Positions 5,964-8,387 of a DNA stretch of 8,387 nucleotides are shown in pieces. The stretch comes from JAZGBC01 sp036444495 (GTDB taxonomy: Bacteria > Pseudomonadota > Alphaproteobacteria > Kiloniellales > J153), in assembly GCA_036444495.1 (NCBI GenBank), contig JAZGBC010000019.1:1-8387 (forward strand), written 5' to 3'. The notes under the pieces are model-generated. The model worked only from the letters and a program-made list of their open reading frames with translations, searched no databases and had not been told where the DNA came from. A program made the translations under genes and the position numbers. How positions within the stretch are numbered: position 1 is the first letter of the stretch; each line of letters opens with the position of its first letter.

Positions 5964-6835
5964 GTGCCGTCTCCCGGACCGGGGACTTGTGGCGCGGCCG
6001 CGGCCGCCCGTCGGTTGATGGGATAGCTGCCCACGCCGCCCAGGAAGGGCTGGATGAGCAGCCGGTCGAGACGCAGATCCGCGCGCGCGCGGAACTGCTC
6101 GATGCCGATGGTCATGCCCTCGTGGCCGGCGGCCGGCTGGGCCCGGTAGGTGCCGAACAGGCGGTCCCACCAGGGCAGGTTGAAGCCGAAGTTGCTGTTG
6201 GTCTCGTTGGGCAGGATCGAGTGGTGCACCCGGTGCATGTCCGGGGTCACGACGAACAGCCGCAGCACCCGGTCCAGGCCCAGGGGCAGGCGCAGGTTGC
6301 CGTGGTTGAACATGGCGGTGGCGTTCAGCAGCACCTCGAAGATCACCACCGCTACCGCCGGCGCGCCGAGCACCGCGACCGAGGCGAGTTTGATGACCAT
6401 GGACAGCAGGATCTCGATAGGGTGGAAGCGCGCCCCGGTGGTGACGTCGAAATCCAGGTCCGCGTGGTGCATGCGGTGCAGGCGCCACAAGGCAGGCACG
6501 GCGTGCACCATGACGTGCTGCAGATAGATGATCAGGTCCAGCGCCAGGACCGAGGCGATGATGGCGAGCGCGGCGGGCACCTCAAGCGCGTTGAACAGGC
6601 CCCAGCCGTGCTCCCCGGCGTAGAGGGCCATGCCGACGGCCGCGGCCGGGAATATCAGGCGCAGGACGACCGTATTCAGGGCCACGATAGCGAAATTGCT
6701 GGGCCAGCGGACCCAGCGCGGGAACTGCCGCGCCCGGCGCGGGAACAGCGCCTCGCCACACCCGACGAGGATCAGCACGCCCAGGAAGAACCCGAGCCGG
6801 ATCGTGGGCTCATTACCGAGAATCAGGTCCGTCAC
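5960..6835 (-). CDS. Membrane fatty acid hydroxylase / sterol desaturase-family protein
   Basis: An integral membrane di-iron oxygenase by family, hydroxylating or desaturating a lipid; the substrate is unknown. The histidine clusters that bind iron are complete. Counting from the upstream ATG at 6880 they are H122-x3-H126 (QHVMVH), H135-x2-H138-H139 (HRMHH), H193 (FNHGN) and H216-x2-H219-H220 (MHRVHH). H153 (RFHP) is also family-typical. About four hydrophobic segments surround them (about 27-41, 63-85, 101-121, 157-185). I prefer GTG 6835 as start: GAGGGA at 6850-6845 lies nine bases before it, and MTDLILGNEPTIRLG resembles the usual N-terminus. That gives 291 residues. ATG 6880 would add 15 polar residues and has no ribosome site. 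The stop overlaps the DsrE gene start. A strong promoter reading this way is at 6953-6925. Confidence 0.9.
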   Translation of the reverse strand: MTDLILGNEPTIRLGFFLGVLILVGCGEALFPRRARQFPRWVRWPSNFAIVALNTVVLRLIFPAAAVGMALYAGEHGWGLFNALEVPAALAIIASVLALDLIIYLQHVMVHAVPALWRLHRMHHADLDFDVTTGARFHPIEILLSMVIKLASVAVLGAPAVAVVIFEVLLNATAMFNHGNLRLPLGLDRVLRLFVVTPDMHRVHHSILPNETNSNFGFNLPWWDRLFGTYRAQPAAGHEGMTIGIEQFRARADLRLDRLLIQPFLGGVGSYPINRRAAAAAPQVPGPGDGT

Positions 6836-6879
6836 CAGGTATTTTCCCTCTATTTCCCAGGGCCTCGCCCGATAGGGCA

Positions 6880-6908
6880 TTGACAGGCCAAGAATCGTAA
6901 TATAGTAT
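6880..6908 (+). promoter_or_regulatory. Promoter for the arsR-rhodanese/SQR operon
   Basis: A perfect -35 box TTGACA (6880-6885), a 17-base spacer, and -10 TAGTAT (6903-6908; 4 of 6). TATAGT at 6901-6906 with a 15-base spacer is an alternative. Transcription would start near 6915, giving a leader of about 32 bases. The -10 box overlaps the palindrome at 6906-6927, as expected for repression by an ArsR-type protein. Confidence 0.7.
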
Positions 6909-6927
6909 TCAATTGATCTATTGAATA
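6906..6927. promoter_or_regulatory. Palindromic operator TATTCAAT-N6-ATTGAATA
   Basis: A perfect 8+8 bp inverted repeat (6906-6913 and 6920-6927) around TGATCT, in an AT-rich island of a GC-rich window. It lies between divergent genes, one of which encodes an ArsR-type repressor. It overlaps both -10 boxes, so one bound dimer should block both promoters. ArsR-family operators are typically AT-rich imperfect palindromes of this size. Confidence 0.8.
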
Positions 6928-6953
6928 ATAGACGGCCCGGACGGACATGTCAA
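6925..6953 (-). promoter_or_regulatory. Promoter for the hydroxylase-family/dsrE operon
   Basis: On the minus strand: a perfect TTGACA (6953-6948), a 17-base spacer, and TATTAT (6930-6925; 5 of 6). Transcription would start near 6918, just inside the palindrome. The -35 box lies in the first codons of the divergent ArsR gene. It mirrors the plus-strand promoter around the operator centre. Confidence 0.7.
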
Positions 6954-7615
6954 GCGCCAAGCGAAAGCCCGATGTCAAGAAAACGCTCTTCGCCCATGTG
7001 GCGACGGTGGCCAAGGCCTTGAGTCATGGACATCGCCTGGAGTTGCTGGAACTGCTGGCGCAGGGGGAACGGAACGTGGAGGTTCTGGCCCGGCTGACCG
7101 GGCTCTCCGTCGCCAACGCCTCCCAGCACCTTCAGCACTTGCGGCGGGCCGGCCTGGTGGTGGCCCGCAAGTCGGGACAGTACGTCCACTACCGCCTTGC
7201 CGACGAGGCGGTGGCCGCGCTCCTCGCCTCGCTGCGCGGCGTCGCGGAGACCAACCTCGCCGAGCTCGACAAGCTGGTATCCGGTTACCTGCGCTCGCAG
7301 GACGGCCTGGAGCCGGTGTCGCCGAAGCAACTGCTCCGGCGGGTGCGCGAAGGCCTGGTCACGGTGCTCGATGTCCGCCCCCCTGAGGAGTTCGCCGCCG
7401 GCCACCTGCCCAGCGCCGTCAACATGCCCTTGAAGGAGTTGAAGCAGCGCCTCAGCGAACTGCCGAGGGACCAGGAGGTGGTCGCCTATTGCCGCGGGCC
7501 CTACTGCCTGCTGGCCTACGAGGCCGTCGCCGAGCTGCGCGAGCAGGGCTTTGCCGCGCGGCGGCTGGACGGCGGCCTTCCGGAGTGGAGACTCGCCGGC
7601 CTGCCCGTGGAGTGA
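6947..7615 (+). CDS. ArsR-family repressor fused to a rhodanese domain
   Basis: 222 residues, two domains. An ArsR-type winged helix (about 14-95) has the recognition helix SVANASQHLQHLRRAG (54-69) and wing RKSGQYVHYRL (74-84). A C-terminal rhodanese domain (about 124-222) contains LDVRPPEEFAAGHLPSAVNM (141-160) and the active-site loop CRGPYC with catalytic Cys182 and second Cys187. These are the only two cysteines in the protein. The metal-binding ELCVCDL motif of ArsR/SmtB is absent (replaced by ERNVEVLA), so metal sensing is unlikely. Reactive-sulfur sensing through the rhodanese cysteines is the natural inference. The start is ATG 6947, next to GGACGG, a modest ribosome site. It is divergent from the hydroxylase-family gene across a shared operator, so autoregulation is likely. 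The SQR-like gene follows 30 bases later. Confidence 0.92.
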   Translation: MSSAKRKPDVKKTLFAHVATVAKALSHGHRLELLELLAQGERNVEVLARLTGLSVANASQHLQHLRRAGLVVARKSGQYVHYRLADEAVAALLASLRGVAETNLAELDKLVSGYLRSQDGLEPVSPKQLLRRVREGLVTVLDVRPPEEFAAGHLPSAVNMPLKELKQRLSELPRDQEVVAYCRGPYCLLAYEAVAELREQGFAARRLDGGLPEWRLAGLPVE

Positions 7616-7645
7616 GCCGAAGGTGGAATCGGGAGGAAGCAGACG

Positions 7646-8387
7646 ATGAATATCCTTGTGATCGGCGGATCATTCGGAGGACTGACAACGGCCTTCGACC
7701 TGCGCCGCCTTCTTCCACGCCAGCATGACATTACGGTGATCGCCAAAGAGCGGCGCTTCATCTTCATTCCCTCGCTCCCCTGGGTCGCCATGGGGGCGAA
7801 GACCATCGCCGACATTTCCTTCGACCTCGAGCGCCCGCTGAAGCGCAAGGGGATCGGCTTCGTCGAGGCGGCGGTGAACAGGATCGACCCGGACGCACGC
7901 AAGGTCCACACGGATTCTGAATCCTACGACTACGACTATCTGGTCATCGCCACCGGCCACCGCAGCGCCAACGAGGCGGTGCCCGGCCTCGGTCCCTTCG
8001 ATGGCCCGGGGCATTCTCTGATGTCGCCGCCGGAAGCCGAGGAAGCGCGGGATACCTGGTCCGCCTTCCTGGACAATCCCGGCCCAATGGTCATCGGTTG
8101 CGCCCCCGGAGCCAGTTGCCTGGGGCCGGCCTACGAGTTCCTGTTCGAGGCCCACCATGCCCTGAAGCGACTTTCGCTCTGCCACAAGGCGCCGATCACG
8201 TTCGTCACGCCGGAGCCCTTTCTCGGCCACCTCGGCGTCGGCGGTTTCGGCAAGATCCGCCAATTTCTGGAAGGCGAACTGGAAGAACGCGACGTCCGCT
8301 ACCATACCTCGGCGGCGATTTCGAAGATTACCGCTAGTTCGGTCGAGATGACGGACGGAGCGGTATTCGAATCCCGATATTCTCTCA
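7646..8387 (+). CDS. Sulfide:quinone oxidoreductase-like FAD flavoprotein (3' end outside the window)
   Basis: The first 247 residues are present with no stop; the gene runs off the edge. The N-terminal FAD-binding motif is VIGGSFGG (5-12). The second strand ends at about residue 34 (TVIAKERRF) and the family ATG motif is VIATGH (100-105). The block GASCLGPAYEFLF (155-167) followed by FVTPEPFLGHLG is characteristic of SQR and flavocytochrome c sulfide dehydrogenase-type proteins, so Cys158 should be the redox cysteine corresponding to Cys160 in Acidithiobacillus SQR. The position matching Cys128 of that enzyme is Met126 here; Cys152 is an extra cysteine. The third redox cysteine would lie beyond the window. 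SQR oxidises sulfide to polysulfide and reduces quinone at the membrane. The ribosome site GGAGGA (7632-7637) is eight bases before ATG 7646. It forms an operon with the ArsR-rhodanese gene. Other FAD reductases of this fold cannot be excluded. Confidence 0.85.
   Translation, partial: MNILVIGGSFGGLTTAFDLRRLLPRQHDITVIAKERRFIFIPSLPWVAMGAKTIADISFDLERPLKRKGIGFVEAAVNRIDPDARKVHTDSESYDYDYLVIATGHRSANEAVPGLGPFDGPGHSLMSPPEAEEARDTWSAFLDNPGPMVIGCAPGASCLGPAYEFLFEAHHALKRLSLCHKAPITFVTPEPFLGHLGVGGFGKIRQFLEGELEERDVRYHTSAAISKITASSVEMTDGAVFESRYSL

Noticed and set aside
5963..6488. DsrE gene starting far upstream as a long fusion
   Set aside because: The extra part is an out-of-frame reading of the hydroxylase-family gene; ATG 5963 has a ribosome site and the ATGA coupling.
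5987..6883. 298-codon plus-strand ORF opposite the hydroxylase-family gene
   Set aside because: Gln/Val/Arg/His-rich shadow; the minus strand carries complete di-iron histidine motifs.
7670..8305. 211-codon minus-strand ORF opposite the SQR-like gene
   Set aside because: The plus strand has FAD-binding and SQR motifs with a strong ribosome site; the antisense translation has no domain.

Overview
The window is GC-rich DNA. The closest family resemblances (Yej-type transporter, GhrA-type reductase, a COG3671-like small membrane protein pair, an ArsR-rhodanese regulator) suggest an alphaproteobacterium, perhaps a Rhodospirillales-like lineage. This placement is inferred from protein style and composition, not from a phylogenetic marker. 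No rRNA, tRNA, CRISPR array, transposase or phage gene was seen.

Layout. (1) Positions 1-2846, plus strand: the end of a Yej-type peptide ABC importer operon, with the C-terminus of permease YejB, all of permease YejE, and the double ATPase YejF. The genes are packed with a 1-base gap and then an ATGA-type overlap. (2) Positions 2847-3115: a gene-free gap filled by a roughly 200-bp nested palindrome (2867-3066) built from 8-base units. (3) Positions 3116-4045: a GhrA-type glyoxylate/hydroxypyruvate reductase. (4) Positions 4073-4456 and 4736-5113: two tandem paralogous small membrane proteins. The 279-bp gap between them carries two strong hairpins, the second ending just before the ribosome binding site of the second gene. 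(5) Positions 5154-5492, minus strand: a short MarR-type regulator convergent with the second membrane protein gene. (6) Positions 5610-6835 (or 6880), minus strand: a membrane fatty acid hydroxylase/sterol desaturase-family gene overlapping a DsrE-family gene by ATGA. (7) Positions 6947-8387, plus strand: an ArsR-rhodanese fusion regulator followed by a sulfide:quinone oxidoreductase-like flavoprotein that runs off the window.

The most interesting part is 5610-8387. Two divergent operons share a compact control region. A perfect 8+8 bp palindrome (6906-6927) sits at the exact centre of two outward-transcribing promoters whose TTGACA boxes (6880-6885 plus, 6953-6948 minus) are equidistant from its centre. 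Three of the four genes have reactive-sulfur chemistry in their family (rhodanese domain, DsrE, SQR). The simplest model is that the ArsR-rhodanese protein senses persulfide or sulfide through its rhodanese cysteines, because its DNA-binding domain has no cysteine. It would then control both sulfide oxidation and a di-iron lipid-modifying enzyme with one operator. This is inference; the parts it rests on are visible in the sequence.
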